Assembly: GCA_013398615.1 (NCBI GenBank)
Contig: VZSR01003807.1
Location: 39,139,738-39,203,737 of the forward strand
DNA: 64,000 bases
Direction: 5' to 3'
Source of the DNA: Brachypodius melanocephalos
Lineage: Eukaryota > Chordata > Aves > Passeriformes > Pycnonotidae
The notes under the pieces were generated by a model. It did no database searches. It worked only from the letters and a program-made list of their open reading frames with translations, and had not been told where the DNA came from. The position numbers and the translations under genes were made by a program. Shown here one piece after another: positions 11,202-26,200 of the stretch. Position 1 is the first letter of the stretch, and the number at the start of each line of letters is the position of its first letter.

Positions 11202-14200
11202 GTGAGTGATTTGCAACTGTAGTTTTCCTTGGCATCTCCAATTTTGAGAGTCGTATTGCTTATATATAAAAGTGCATTTTTAAACTTGACTGAAAGCATC
11301 TTGAGGCTTGTCTTAATACTGTGTTCAGATTGCAGTGCATTGATTTACTTGAAGGTTGCCTCTGTTCATATAGAATGTCTGCCTTTACCCATGCAGAAAT
11401 CAGCACTGAGTTAGGATCCCTGATTAATTGTGGACTTCCTTGAAGACTTGTTTGTGTAGATGATATCAGGCTCAGGATCTTAAAAACAGAGTGGTCAGAC
11501 AAAAGATACTCTGAAATTAGACCCTGCAGTAATTATATCAGTTGATATTAGAGAACGTAAAATAAGGGAAAATTAAATGGAGTTATAATTAGAAAGTAAT
11601 CTTACATTTAAGAGATAAACAATTCAAGATACGAAGTGAATTAAGTGATTCTATTAAGTGAATCTCCATTTCATTAGTATTTTTAAAGAGGGCTTTTCTT
11701 CAGTCCGCCTTATTCCTCTCTCAGAATTGCTGTTTCTTCCCATGCACTTAGCAAGTTGTATGTATTTTTGATTGATCTTCCTTCTGTTCCTCCTTTCACA
11801 AGTACAGCAAAAGGAAGAGATGTTTTTGAGATGTTCAGGGTCTCTTTAACTATGTGAGAAAATTAAATATTTGTGGTTCTGCGTTTTTTTTTAAAAAAAA
11901 CCTTTTAAGGCAGAGACTTTTCCATTTTGAATGCAGTCTTTTTAAATTGCAGTGACTAGCCATTTGTAGACATAACTCTCTGCTTCCCACAAGACTTTAA
12001 GCAGAAAGATGATGGATCCAGTAGCTTTTAATTCTTGAAGGTCTGATAACGATTAAATTTTTATTTCATGTGCTGTCCACATACAGAATGGGGAAGTTTT
12101 CATTAAACTTGAAAAAAGTAGATGTTTTTACAAGCATTGTACATATGATTCTGTTTTCTAGAAAACCAGAAACTGTGTACATGATGTATGAAAGAGTATT
12201 CAGTCCTCCTGCATGTGTGTATATCTGCATCTTTAATATTTGCTTACAGGGGCCCTGTATGGGTTTTCCCCAATGTCTTTTACTTTTCTGTCAGTTAGAT
12301 AAGTGAATGAGATATTTTTGCTAGCCAGGTCTGCTGATGTTCTTCTAAGAAGCAAAATGAAACAGCTCATGGAGGGTGCTGTCTCGTCCAGTTCCTTAAC
12401 TGAAGTCTGTCTGCTGTACTGTGTTATAAAAAGGATGTGTTCTTAAGGTGTTACAACAACAACAGGAACTGATTATAGAATAGAATTATGAAATAGCTGA
12501 GATAGAAAGAGGTCTCTGGAGTCTCTGAAGTCTAGTCTAGCCCCCATGCTCAGGCAAGGTCAGCTAGAGCAGATTACCCAGGACTGTATCTGGTTGGATT
12601 TTGAACAGAGTATCAGACATCTCTGTTCCAGTGTTTTAGTATCAGTGCAGTAAAAATGTATTTTAGATTGAAACAGGATTTCTTATATGTTAGTTGGTGC
12701 CCATTGCCACTTTTTCTGTCACTGCGTATCACTGTGATCCCTACCCCTCACCTTCAGTTGGGTATTTATTAGGTATGATAAGATTGTCCCCCTCCCCCAG
12801 CCCAAACCTTCTCTAGGCTATGCATCCCAGCTCTCTTAGCTTCTCTTTGAATGACAGATGCCCCAGTCATTATTTTCATGGTCTTTTGCTGAACTTGCTC
12901 CTGTCCTTATCTGTATGGGAGTCCTGAACTCAGCACTTCAGCTGTGGCTTGCCAGTGCTGAGTAATGCTTGTTGGCAACACTCCCATCCAGCCCTGGATG
13001 CTCTCACCATTCTTAACTCTGAGCTTACTGGCTTGTGGTCATCTGGTGGTCTACAAGAAGCCCTAAGTCCTTTTCTACTAAGGTGCTTTCTAGTCATTCA
13101 GCCTCCAGCTGTACCAGTTCATCGGGACATTGCTCCCCAGGGCCAGGATTTGCATTTCCCTTTGTTGAACTTTATGTGGTTCCTCTCAGCCTGTTGCTCC
13201 AGCCTGTCAAAGTCCCTTTGAATGTCAGCACAACCCTCTGACTTATCAGCTGCTCCTCCTGGTTTCATATCATCGCCTTTGCTGGGGGAGCAGCCCTCTA
13301 ACCTGTCATCCAGGTTGTTAGTCAAGATGTTAAACAGTACTAGCTCCAGAATCAGCCCCTGGGTTCCTAAACTAGAGTGGATGACAGACTTCTGCTGTGG
13401 GCTGGAGGCAGTCTTGGCTTATTCTCAGACTGTATCTAACTACAAGATTTGCCACTCAGCGATTGGAGTTTGTTTTCATGAATTTGGACCATGTGAGTGT
13501 CTGTGCCAGCCTCTGTCTGCTTGTGAATATTTTAAGCAACTTCCAAAATGAAGAATATCCAGCTATCTGTTAAAGTCATAAAAATAAGTCAGTCTTTTCT
13601 GTCATATGGTGAATTAATCCCAGCCCTGTTGCACTGGGGTTGTCTTTGTAATTTGGAGAATATATGCTGTTGTTCTTCTGGGGAATATTTTTCCAAGTAA
13701 AGTTGTATTTAGTCTGTTTACCTCCTAAATGTGAGCTTTTATAAGGTTTCCTTTCTATTAGCCATGACCTCAGGTACACAGGTACAGCCATGTTGGCCCT
13801 TAGGTTCTATTTGAGGACATCTGGAGTTCTTCCCTTTTGGGAAGTGATTGATGGCAATTGACTTCCTTCCTAAAATCAATGCTGCTGTAGCAGCACTCTT
13901 TTGTATTGAGAAAATGGTATTTACAGAGACTGTCTGTGTCTCTCTAAGTTCTAAAAGAATTACCTCTTCATGCTTTATGCCTCTGAACCTTCCCTAGTGT
14001 TCTCTTCCCTGGCTGTTTGTGTCCTCTTGCCTTTTCTCAGCAGCGGTGAAACTCTGCTCCTTGATTGTTTTCAAAGTAATAGTAGGGTTAGTTTTTTTTT
14101 TTTTTTTTTTAATTTCATCACTTGTCTATCTTGTCAACACTGATTCTATAGAATGCCAGTTTAAGAAAATGCATCCTTTGAAGCTGGTAAATTAGTTTTC

Positions 14201-17200
14201 GGTGAACACTTGCCATTCCTAGATGTCAGTTCTGTATTTTCACATCTGTTTCCTTTGTATTTTGCTGGTTACAGTTTATTACACAGTCAGTGTTGAGACA
14301 ATAAAATCCATGTTAATATATCAACAAGATTTATACGTGGCAGAACAGATTTACAATGTTTTTGGGCTTTGTTAGATTTGCTTACAGTTTGCTTAATCTG
14401 AAGATTTTCTTTTATCAGTATGAAACTTTAATTAAAGATATGTTTTGCTTCTTAAAGGTTTACCTGGTTTGCTTCAAGCTGAGCAGTTAAAATTAACTTC
14501 AGTTCTCCTCTTTCAGCATGGCGTTAGTCTGTATGTTCAGGATAAAGAAGGCTTGTCAGCTCTGGATCTTGTGATGAAAGATAGGCCTATCCATGTGGTG
14601 TTCAAGAAAACTGGTAGGAAATAAAATAGTCTATTTTGAATTTTGCAGTGAGATCTTTTTCACCAATGTATTAATGGATATACAGTGTCTATATACAGGG
14701 TATACAATATTTTCTGGTTTTAATTGGGACCTCATAAATTGTGAGATGCCTGATGCTAATGTTGATCATCTGTACAATATAACTAGAATATTTTGTCATG
14801 GTACCTTACTTCTTATAGTATTAAATGTTTTAAAGTTCAGTTTTAGGTTAAAAAAATTTCCTCTTCAATTTTTAGATAGAAATAGGAGTTGTTTTTTTTT
14901 TTTAAGTCAATGTGAACAATACTGGTAAATTTACAAGCTTCAGAGAGGACTTTTCCATTACAGATCCCACGGAAGTCTACACCTGGGGGAACAATATAAA
15001 TTTTACCTTGGGTCATGGTGGTCAGCAGGGTAGACATCATCCTGAACTGGTGGATCTCTTCCCTCGGAATGGCGTGTATATTAAACAGGTATTGTTAATG
15101 TATTACATTGACACATTTCTTGGTGAGGGGTGTGTGAGGGGGAAAGGTAACCAAGGAGCTATCAAGTGTTGAAACTTGCCATGGAAAAAGTAGTTCTTGG
15201 TGCCCTCCCCTCTCTGCCTACCTCCTTACCTCCCTGCAGCCCCAATCACCATTACTGAAGTTGTGATTCTCTGTTTTGGGGGGAGAACAGGGGGTATTAT
15301 ATGACCTACTTTGGATATATGGCTTGTATATCATTAAAAACATTCAGAAGCTTGATATGTCTGTAACTGTTTTGAGCTGCTGCCTTCCTGTGTGACTCCA
15401 GTACTGAAGTGGAATAATAAGTATGCTTGGTACATGTTGAATTAAAATTCATCTTGTGTTCAAAGCAGCATAAGCTGTTAAGCACATTTCGTGTAGCAGT
15501 ACTTTTGTCTCTAATAACTTCTTGTGACTTCAATTTGAGAATATTTGAAGGTTTAAAGTAAAACTTGAGCAAACATTCAGGGCAGACAATATGTGTGTTT
15601 TCTTTGGCATTTCTGAGGCAGCATCGTGGACCTTAAAACTCTGTCTTTTGAGTTTCTGTTAGCCTATGGGGCCATGCTTGATCTTATTTTAATAAACTGA
15701 AACTGTTGATCTGTTCAGGTAGGTTAAGGCAGTACATAATATGTTTAAAGCAAGTATTTTGTATGTCCTATGATTTAATACCACTGTCTTGTATTTTCAT
15801 GAACATATCTTTATTAAAGCAGAACTTCTTCACAAAGTACTTTTGTGTACAAAACACTGGGAGGTGTTTTCAGATTATCCAGGAAAATTAATTTGTCCTA
15901 TCTTGCCCTGTCCCCACCCATTTTTTGCTCTTTTTTCAGGTGGTACTCTGCAAATTCCACTCTGTGTTCCTTTCCCACAAAGGCCAAGTGTATACATGTG
16001 GACATGGACAAGGAGGGCGCTTGGGTCATGGTGATGAACAAACATGCTTGGTATAGTGTCTTGTGTTTTTTCTTGTAGTCTAATATGATGTTTCTTTTAT
16101 TTCTAACAGCAAGTCTGAAAAGGGAACTAGAGTTTCTATCAGTGCACTTTCAAAAGGAGTTTGCCATTCATTTTAAACCAAACCCCTTGCTTCCTACCAA
16201 GTAACAGAAAAACTTCTCCAGTGCTTACTAGTGAAGTGGCAGAGAGCAGAGGAATGTGCATTCAATTATAGTTTAACTTCAGATAGCTAGATGCTGTGGT
16301 CAACCTTGTGTTACGGCTGAGGTGATTTAAAGGCCAGCTGATGCTAGATAAGGGGAAGCAAATGTTTTTTGGCAGGGAAACAGCAGTACAGTACTGTGAA
16401 GCTGTTGTGACAGGAAGAGGCACTGTAGGATTGCTTTTTACTAGACTTATGTAACTTAAGTGAACCATCACTAGTTGTTTTCATTTGAATAATACATTGT
16501 TGCAATGCACAAAACTAAAATCGGAGAAGACTAAGACAATTCCTAGACTTAAGCATCTTATCCTACCTCATAGTGTGCATTTATATTGCAGCACAGTAAT
16601 TTTTAAAAATTTCTAATATCAAGTGTCTGGTAGACCTTGATAGTCTGTTGCTGAATGCTATAGTGGAGACTGGAGCTCAAATTTTCTTATTTTTTTAAAA
16701 GAAAGTAATTCTGTTAAATTAGGATTTTTTTTTTTCAATTTGCTTTTTGAAATTGTGGTGGTATGTAGTTGAATGAAGGAGAAGTCAAGTTAGAGTGCAT
16801 GAAGACTCAAAGATACAGAACTGCTTCCTTATTCTGTGAAATTTCATTAGGATTAACCTGTGTTGGAGGGAGATAGCTTTAGTGGTTGTGGTATTTAAAA
16901 TACCACCTAATAGTATTTGTTCAGCTGTCCTGAAGATGCAGTTTCCAATCTGATTTCAGAACAAGTGGTTTAAAATTCATCTCCCCGGATAGCAAAGGAT
17001 ATTTCCCTGATAGCATTTCAAAGGAGAGTAATTCATCTTACTGCACTGGATGTGGTTGTTATGTTAATGAGTATGTTGTGTGTTCAAATGCATTTTATCT
17101 TTATTTCAGTGTTTGGTCATTAATTTCTGTTGGTGTAACTTTGGTTTCATAGATGGCCACGGGTTAATAACAAACCAATATGCTTTTATATCAACTTTTT

Positions 17201-20200
17201 TTTCTCCTGATTCAGGTTCCAAGACTTGTGGAAGGCTTAACTGGTCATCAGTGCTCCCAGATAGCTGCAGCTAAGGATCATACTGTTGTTCTAACAGAAG
17301 ATGGATATGTTTACACATTTGGTTTGAATACTTTCCATCAACTGGGTATTCTTCCTCCTCCTTCTAATTGCAGTGTTCCTAGACAGGTACAAATAACATC
17401 AGTCAAACCTTAATTGTTTGGTGGTGTTTTGGTTTTTCTTAACAGAAAGTAAAATGTGAAGATTCTAAAAATAACCCCTAAACTTTTTCAGAACAGCAGA
17501 GTTTAATGTGAGTTCAGATAAATACTGATTCTGTTATCAGATATCTCAGATCTTAACTGTGTTCTGATAAATGTCTTAGTTTGTAACCTGAACAATATCA
17601 AAATTTGTAGTGTGAAGGATGATACAAGGTGTAATTGCCAAAACCATTTTCTTCCCTCTTCCCCAAATTGTTCTGTAGCTGAAGTATTCATAGGTATGTA
17701 TCACTTGAGAATCATGCTCTTAACTCCTTTTGAATCATTGGATGATGGCTCTCAGGGTTTGATCATTATGTCCTTTGCTGGAAGCACTGGAGTCAGTGCT
17801 TTGGGAAGAGTAGCAACAGGGAAGAGGGGATATGGGCATCAGCAACTTAACTATAGTTCTATGCCTAAACTTTTTTTTTCTTTTTTTTTAAAGAAGCTTT
17901 AACTTCTTCTGAAGTTAGTCATGGCACTATCAATGTTGTGAAAGTAAAAAAAAACGATTGGCCAAAATGCAACAGGATAGTGTTTTGGGGTACCATGTGT
18001 TCTTCGATAGTGTAATGACAGCTGTATATCCACAGTATTTGCTTTGATTTTATCATCTTAATCTGGAAAAGTCAAGTTAAATGTGAAGTGTGGAATTAGT
18101 AATGTAGTGTTCTGCAGTGTGTTTAGGCCATTAAGACTTGCAAGTGTAAACTTCTAACTGACATTTTGCAGCACCTGAGTCTTCTGTGGCTGTGCTATAC
18201 ATGTCCTGTTCAGTCTTGTTCAACATCTTATGTATGAAGACAGCCTAAGGAGACTTGATTCCAGTTCTGATTAGATAATACAAAAAGTTTAGTTCTTTTT
18301 GCCATTAGTGCAATAGTGCCCCACTTGACAAACTTCTGAAATAACCTGATTTATTAGACTGTATATGGATTGATATTAGTGCTTTGTTCTTAATAACTTT
18401 AGGAGTTAAATGTCAGAAGTTTATACATGTGAAATTCACCTGTTGCTACTTAATATTAAGATGTACTTTGGATTTGTGCTTAGGTTCAGGCAAAAAACCT
18501 GAAAGGTAGAATGGTGATTGGAGTGGCTGCAGGCAGATTCCATACTGTGCTATGGACTAAGGAAGCAGTGTATACCATGGGGCTGAATGGAGGCCAACTA
18601 GGTAAGGTAGAAGCGTTCTGAAAGTAACACCCAGACACTGAAAGATGTTGTTCATGCTTAACCTGTCATCTGCTTCTTAGAACAGAAGCATGAGTGAGGC
18701 TCTTTTCTCTCTCTCTCTTTTTTTGTTATTTAACCAATCTGATGACATTATCCTTTCACATTTCTTTCAAAGAATATGTTTAATTCCTACCAGTTACTTT
18801 CATATTTTGAGATGATAGGAGCTAGTCAGATTTAGCTCTCATTTGAACTCTATGACTTCTACCTTCCATGTATCTTGTGTGGTCCTGTGACTGGAGACTT
18901 TGAGGAAACAATGTCACTGTTTGTGTTGGAAATTACTCCAAGACATGCTTGTCTACTTCCAGCAATCTGGCTGGCACTGCCTTTAATAAATTATAAACTA
19001 GCCTTCAGCTCTCCTGCCTATGTCCTTCTTTCATCAAGCACTGTACACATGCTACTGATAACTTTTTCCATACTAGCTTTTTAAAGTGAAATATGGGCCT
19101 CTATCTAGATTTTTTTTCAGCAATGCCATTACCAGAATCTTCAGTTAACTCTGTCTTACTCTGAAGTCAAGAAAGAATCTTTTAAAATATATTACCAACC
19201 AGTGACCTTGATTTGTTGTATGAATGGGGCATTTTAATTGCTTTTATCTTCTTTAATAAAGAGGTATTACTATATTGGTTTCGATTTGCATTTTTTCAGT
19301 TTTGGGTTTATGTACAAACAAAACCGTTAGCTATCTCTGGTACTTAATCTGCATCAGCTCTGGCTTCAGGTTCCAGCTCTTTTTGTGTTTTTATGTTAAG
19401 ATGTCAAAGGTATGTGAAAAACCTTGCCTTTGTCAGAGCAATATCTTACTAATGAATATCTTCTTGTTTGTTTCTGCCTTTTTTTAATATGCACCCTTCA
19501 TATAAGCTTTTTTGTGGTGACTGCTTGTGTTTTTAGGATTATTCTGGCTAGCATGTGGCCCAGTGTAGTACCATAGAGACAGTAAAAGGATCCCAAGTGA
19601 TATTAGCTGTGTCACCTGGGCATCATGGTGGACCTGTGGTGGTAAACCTTGCCCCTGTAAGATTTTTGAGCATAGCCCTGCATTGTCCTGTGGCAAGGTT
19701 GCTTCCAGCTGTAGAGGCAGCTGTGCTGCTTGTTTCTCAGTATCTGTACCCTGCTCTGCTCTGTGGTGCAGGCATAAGTGCCCTACACACAAAACAGGAT
19801 TATGCCACGTATGAGATTCCTGATGTTAGGTTTCTTGCTGCAACAGAGCAGCAAGGGCCTGTTTTTTATTTTATTTTTTTAAATGTTTTTATTTTATTTT
19901 TTCAGAGATCTTGCATTACAGCTCCAGCCTTTTCTGTTCCATATAACTGCTGCCTTCATGCTTGCCTGTAGTTACAGTAATTTTTTTGACAAGTGTATTT
20001 TTTTGTCTTCCAGTGTCTGAAACAATAGTTTATGGCAGTGTTAGGGTGTTTCTACTGTCTCGAATTTTCATATGATGAAATAAATATTCTTTTTTTGGAA
20101 TCAAAGCAGTACCACCGCATTAAATAGCTTCCCTGTTGAATGTGCCTTACATCATTTTTATGTATCAGGTCTTGATTTTTGGGTGTTTGTAGTGAAATAA

Positions 20201-23200
20201 CCAGTAGGTGTGGTCTCATCTGTCTAAATATTTTGAAGACAAATTATCCAACTACCTAAAAATCTTTTGGAATTTAAAGGTTCTTCAAAGTAGTGTCATA
20301 AATTATCCCTTAAGGGCACAATGTGTGGAATGGCAAATAATTTTTTGGGGTGTGTTGTATTTTCTAGGTTATCTGCTGGATCCTAATGGAGAAAAATGTG
20401 TAACTACACCTCGCCAAGTCTCTGCTCTACACCATAAAGACATCTCTGTGTCCCTGGTCTCTGCAAGTGATGGTGCTACAGTATGTGTTTCTGAAAGAGG
20501 AGATATCTATTTACTTGCAGACTATCAGTGCAAAAAGATAGCTTCAAAGTATGTGTTAATTTTCTAATTTCTCATGAAGAACAATAGGGGAAAATTCCTG
20601 TAGTTGTATACTTGCAAGCTATTTTAAAGATTTTTGTGCATTAAGTACAGAAAATACGGGGGTGCCCTGTGTTTTCTTCATTTGTAGTTCTTTCGTATGA
20701 ACTAGGGCTATCATTTTTGTTTGTTTCTTTGTTTGCTTTTTGGGGTTTTTTTACAAGAGGCTGTGGTCCCACTTGCTGTTTACAAAAGATATTTAAAAAA
20801 ACACATTAGGAGGAAGTATTTTGTGCCGTAAGTTTAAAAACATTGAAACTGGTATTTTTTCTTCCTCTGTTACCCTGAATTTGTCTAAGTGCATCTTGAT
20901 GGAGACATTGAAGATCTGCTATTCTGTTTATTTATGTTGTTATGATTTTGAGTCAGTAATTTGAGATCTGGATTTCCTAATTGACGTATAGATATGTTAT
21001 AGAGAGTAATTTAGGTTGTAAGGAGGATGTTGTAAAATCATCTGGTCTGTATGCTAAAACTAGGTTGTAAAACCTGTTGAAGAAGTTGGATTCTTGACTC
21101 ATAAAAATACTTAATCCTGTTCTCTTTTACTTAGTTTACAATGACAGATTAGAATAGATTTTTTTAGATTTGATTTTGCCCAGTTAACTCCCCCCTACTT
21201 TTTCAGCTTTGCTTCAAATTCTAACAGTATTTATTGACATATTATAGCTTAATGGTTATCTTATACTTCATGTCTACAGGGCTGTAAGTGAAGGTGTTGA
21301 CACTTGTAGAAACTTAATGCCATGCCCTTCGCTCTTATACTGAACAACTGAGAAAAGACAATGTATCATTTTGATCAGCTAAAAACCAAGACCTAGAAAA
21401 CCCCTGAGAAATTACCTGCTGGGATAGATGTTTTAATACAAACAGCTGAATAAATTTTTGTAATGATGAAATCAAAACTACATCATCTGCTGATTTTCAC
21501 TGAGGAAATTTTGTGAAGAACTTACAGATATGCAATTTGATATACTTAAAAACAAGCAAAAGTTATAGTCCGCTGTAATGTTAGCAGTTATGTTAATCGT
21601 ACCAGTAGGATGAAACTAAACATAAGTAATTTTTCAGTGTCACTGCCTTTTTTACTGCTTGTCTAAGTGAAAAAGGTAACTGTCATAGAACCAACATTAA
21701 GTACACAATAAGAAAATACTAACTTAACCTTTTGTATTCTTTCAGGCAGCTGAACCTTAAAAAAGTTCTTGTCAGTGGGGGATATTTGGAATATAAAGTA
21801 GATACCCAACATCTTAAAGAAAATGGGGGTCAAAAGACTTGCATTCTGGCACTGGATGAAGCGGGAAGAGTAAGTTGTCATAATTGTATAGTAGGCTGCA
21901 TAGTGATTAATCAAACTTTAAACATAAGACAGGACAAAATCATGCATAGAAAATAACCAATTTCACAGAATCATAGAATATGCTGAGTTGGAAGGGACCC
22001 ACAAGGATCACCAAGTCCAGCTCCTGGCCCTAAACAGGACCATCCCCAAGACTCACACCGTGTGCCTGACAGCACTGTTCAAATGCTTCTTGAACTCTGT
22101 CACGGTTGGTGCTGTGACCCCTTTCCTTGGGAACCTGTTCCAGTGCCCACCCACCCTCTGGATGAAGGATCTTATTGCAGTAAACCTCCCCTGACACAGC
22201 TTCAGGCCATTCCCTCAGGTCCTGTCACTGGCCACCACAGAGGAGATCAGTGTCTGCCCTTCCTTTTCCCCTCATGAAGAAGCTGTAACTGCAGTGAGGC
22301 CTCCCCTCAGTCTCCTCCAGGCTGAGCAGACCAAGTACCATCAGCTGCTCCTCACACAGCTTCCCTTTGAGGCCCTTCACCATCTTCATTGCCCTTCTTT
22401 TGACACTCTTTAATAGTTCAATGTCTTTCTTACACTGGTGCTCAAAAACTGCGCACAAGACTTGAGACTGCCCCAGTGCAGAGCAGAGTGGGACAATCCC
22501 CNNNNNNNNNNNNNNNNNNNNNNNNNNNNNNNNNNNNNNNNNNNNNNNNNNNNNNNNNNNNNNNNNNNNNNNNNNNNNNNNNNNNNNNNNNNNNNNNNNN
22601 NTACCAGGCACTCTAGTGACACTGACAGGACTGTAGAGTGTGGAGTCCTCCTTCTTGCCCTTCTTGAGAACTAGGACTACATTAATCAGTAGCTGGGACC
22701 TCTCAGGATTTACAAGACTGCTCAAAAATCTTCAAGAGAGGCTTTGGGATTACATCAGCTAGTACATTAAGGATTCTTGGATGAATCTCACCAGGCCCCA
22801 TAGCTTTGTAGGGATCTGTTTGAAGTACCAGATCCCACACAGTTTCAGGGTTGACTGGGAGTTGATCATTCTCACAGTCATGATCCTCCAGCTTGGGACA
22901 CTGAGATCCCCTTGTTGAAGACAGAGGCAAAGAATGGATTAAACACCTGTGCCTTTTCTGTGTCTCTGTTTGTGAGGTGACCATCTTCACACTGTAGTGG
23001 GCTGATGTTACTCTTACACTGCCTATTGCCATTAATAGAGTTGTAAAAGCTCTTTTTATTGTTCCCCAGTCAATTTGTTTCTGTAGAGCTTCTGGTAACT
23101 TTTTTAATATTAGGGCCATGGGAAGATTACAAAAGTAATGTACAGTAGTTTATTTTTAAATTTATGGACTTCTAATGGCTTTTCAGGGAAGGTGTAAACT

Positions 23201-26200
23201 TTGTTTTTACATACACATTAGTGGTTATATAGTGTATGTGGTTTAGGTTCTTTTTGTTGATGTTTTTTTTTTCTCTCATCCCTTCATCCCACCTTTACAC
23301 CTGTCAGAAGTAGTCTGTGGACTTCAAGTATTAGAGCCTTTGCTGAAACAAGGCTGCTTTTTAGATGAAATGTCCCATTTATTGTCAAAATGTTGCACCT
23401 AAACCTGGTGAATCATTTAGTATTTAAGTGTAGATGCCCCATTGTCTTAGAATTGGAATGCCATGGTGAATTTATTGTTTTCTTCCCTTACTCTTTTTAA
23501 AGTATTGGTTTACAGGACCATACAAAATCCCTTTTCTTAATCTGCTCACTTAGAGATCTCAACCTTCACTGCCATCTAGTGGTGTTTACAAAGAAGCTTT
23601 TACTACTGAAATGCCTTCTTAAAGAATGTTAAAAATGGAGCTTGTATGTCAAAATAAGGAGCAATGCGGTTATTTCCTTTTCTTTCCTTGCATTTGGCTG
23701 TATTATGTTTTGAGATGATCTTATATTTTCATTAGGTGAATAGTTGTCTTAGAGATAATCAACTTACATTTCAGTATTTGATCACGTGAGGTGTAGCCTC
23801 TAGCATCTGTAGTACTGGTAGTGCCCCTTCAACATCTTTGGGATATTAAGCAGTAGGATACTACTTTGTCTTCCTGCATCAGAAGAACAATGTCCATGTA
23901 CATTTCATATCTTTCCATGTTGGATACTGACAAGTACTGGGACCTTTAGTGCTTTCAGGCATTATAAATTACTGAATAAGGAGAGGGATGGGATCTTAAT
24001 ACTTGTGTTTCCTGAATCAGTGCTTCCTGGTCTGGCTTGATTGCACTTTCTTTAAAGGAGTACTGTTTAGCCTAGAAAATAAAAATCACAAGTGGAATCT
24101 TGTATATACATACTTGAAGAGAAGATGGAAAGAAGATAGAGCCAGGCTGTTTCCAGTGGTGCCCAGAGCCAGTACCAGAGACAGTGGGCACAAACTGAAA
24201 TTGAGGAGGCTCTGTCTGAATATCAAGAAGCACTAAGGGTGGTTCAGCACTGCCACATGTTGCCAGTTAAGGTTGTGAAATCACTGTCCTTGGAAGCATT
24301 CAAAAGCTGTCTGGACATGTTCCTGGGCAGCTGGCTCTGGGTGGTCCTGCTTGAGCATAGGATTGGACCATTCAACCTCCAGAGATCCCTTTCAGTTTCA
24401 AGTATTCTGTGATTTGCAGGGCTCAAGGCAGGGGAAAGGAAATTGGTTACGCAAGTTTTTCTGTCCCCTACTCATGTAAGTGCTAGCAGACCTGTGCAGG
24501 TCCTTCAGTGGGAGAAAATGAAGGCCTGACTTTAGCACTGCTGATGCCACATTTGGGCTTTACCTTGCTTGAGGCCATCTTAGGGCCTTCAGACATGCAC
24601 CTTGTTGGGGTCTTGTTGTGCATGCAGTGCTTCATATTCCTGACGGTTTTGAAGTTTGTATTTGGTCATGACCTTCATTCCAAACCTTTACTGGTACAGA
24701 GAAATTTGAGATTTTTGTCAAACAATTAATGGGAAATGGTTTAAATTTCCATTGTGCTAGCTTTGAATTTTGTCTGATTTATGAGCAAACCAGTTGGGCA
24801 AATCTGTAAATTAAGAACTAGATAAAACTTGTTTCTTGACTTGACACCTTCTACTCTCCTTGTCGAGATGTCAGTAAAACCTGTCCTATAGATGACTGCT
24901 GTGAAGATATTTGAGTATTTGGAGAAGCTTTTCAAATGCTCTTCATGGGCAAATGGATCTTGATATCATGATAGATTTTCCCTGTTTTACTTGTGGATTC
25001 TCTCTAATAGATAACAAGCATAACACTCTGGTAGATAACTCTCATAACACTTTTTTTATCCTAAAATTTTGAAGAATGCCTTTCTCCTTTTATATGCAAT
25101 TTTGAGATGACATGCTCTTGTGTTTAAAAAAGTAGTGTGTAATATGTAACTGCTTTTAAATGATATGAAGATTTTCCCTTTCTTTTAAAATTTGATACTA
25201 TAGGTGTTTTGTTGGAAGTCATCTAACAGCTCCATGAAACAGTGTCGTTGGGTCTATGGCCGGCAAGTCTTCATGTCTGATGTTGCATTGAATGTGAATG
25301 AAATAATGTTTGTCACACATGATGGTGAAGCCTTTACAGGAAAGTGGCTGGAAGAAGGGAAAAAAAGCTCAGAAAAAAAAGGTTGGCTGTGTTTTCTTAG
25401 TGGTTTTTAAATACTTTTAAATCTGTAAAAAAGTTTAATTGAATCTTTACAGTCTCTAACAGCATAATGTCGTGAGTTTGTTTTTTCCTCTGTGACTGAC
25501 AGTTCTTAGCATTCACTGCTGCTATACTCCTTCCTCAGTAATACTAAGATTCACTTTGCAGTCTGCAGTTAACCTTTAGGTGGAGATTTCTGGGAATAAA
25601 AAAAGTACTTCTGAAGAATAATAGTAGCACAATCATCTAGTGTAATGATCTTGCCGCGTATTAGATGGTGAGTCCTAAGAGAATTGGTATTTGGCAAAAG
25701 AAGGAGCATATACTTGCTTACACTGCTAAGTCCATGAAACCTGTTTCCCTGTCTCTTATTTGGGCACAATTCAGGGTCCAAAGCAACTTCCACCTTACTA
25801 TCATGGCTTATATTGCTGAAAGTGGATCCTGATGGTTTGTTCTTCTGCAAGGAACATACCTGTCTCATACAGGACAAGATTTTAAGAGAAACTGTCAGCT
25901 CTCCTCCTGTATATTCTGTAATTAAGCAGACTGAAATATTCAGCATGGTTTACCCTTATTCAATTTCTCCATCAACGGACATACAGAAGTCATAGTCTTG
26001 CCTTTTTGTTGTATTAGTTGTATTTTAATTAGCAGGATCTTTCTGTGATGTGTATTCACTTTCTTTTTTTTTGACAGAACTTGTAACAGGCCTTCAGCAT
26101 CCTTCATGTGATGTGTCTTCTGAACATGATACAACCAGTGTGTATGAAAGAATTCGACTTCAGAAGCTGACTTTTGTCCACCGAGCTGTCAGTATTGCCA

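Larger units (their letters stand above)
11202..14516. other. IBTK intron 2 (3.3 kb)
   Basis: The intron contains an old antisense CR1 copy (12474-13480) and a 19-base T run at 14092-14110. Nothing else is recognisable. Confidence 0.75.
21870..25203. other. IBTK intron 9 (3.3 kb plus gap)
   Basis: The intron contains an antisense CR1 copy with an internal assembly gap and a sense CR1 3' end. The rest is AT-rich and unremarkable. Its true length is unknown because of the gap. Confidence 0.75.

Noticed and set aside
19484..19971. Overlapping open frames of 102 and 138 codons in intron 7
   Set aside because: Both strands are open over the same bases, neither resembles a known protein, and no splice pattern links them to IBTK.
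22225..22725. 166-codon minus-strand frame crossing the N gap
   Set aside because: It joins two CR1 ORF2 segments through 100 N, so its continuity is an artefact of the placeholder length.
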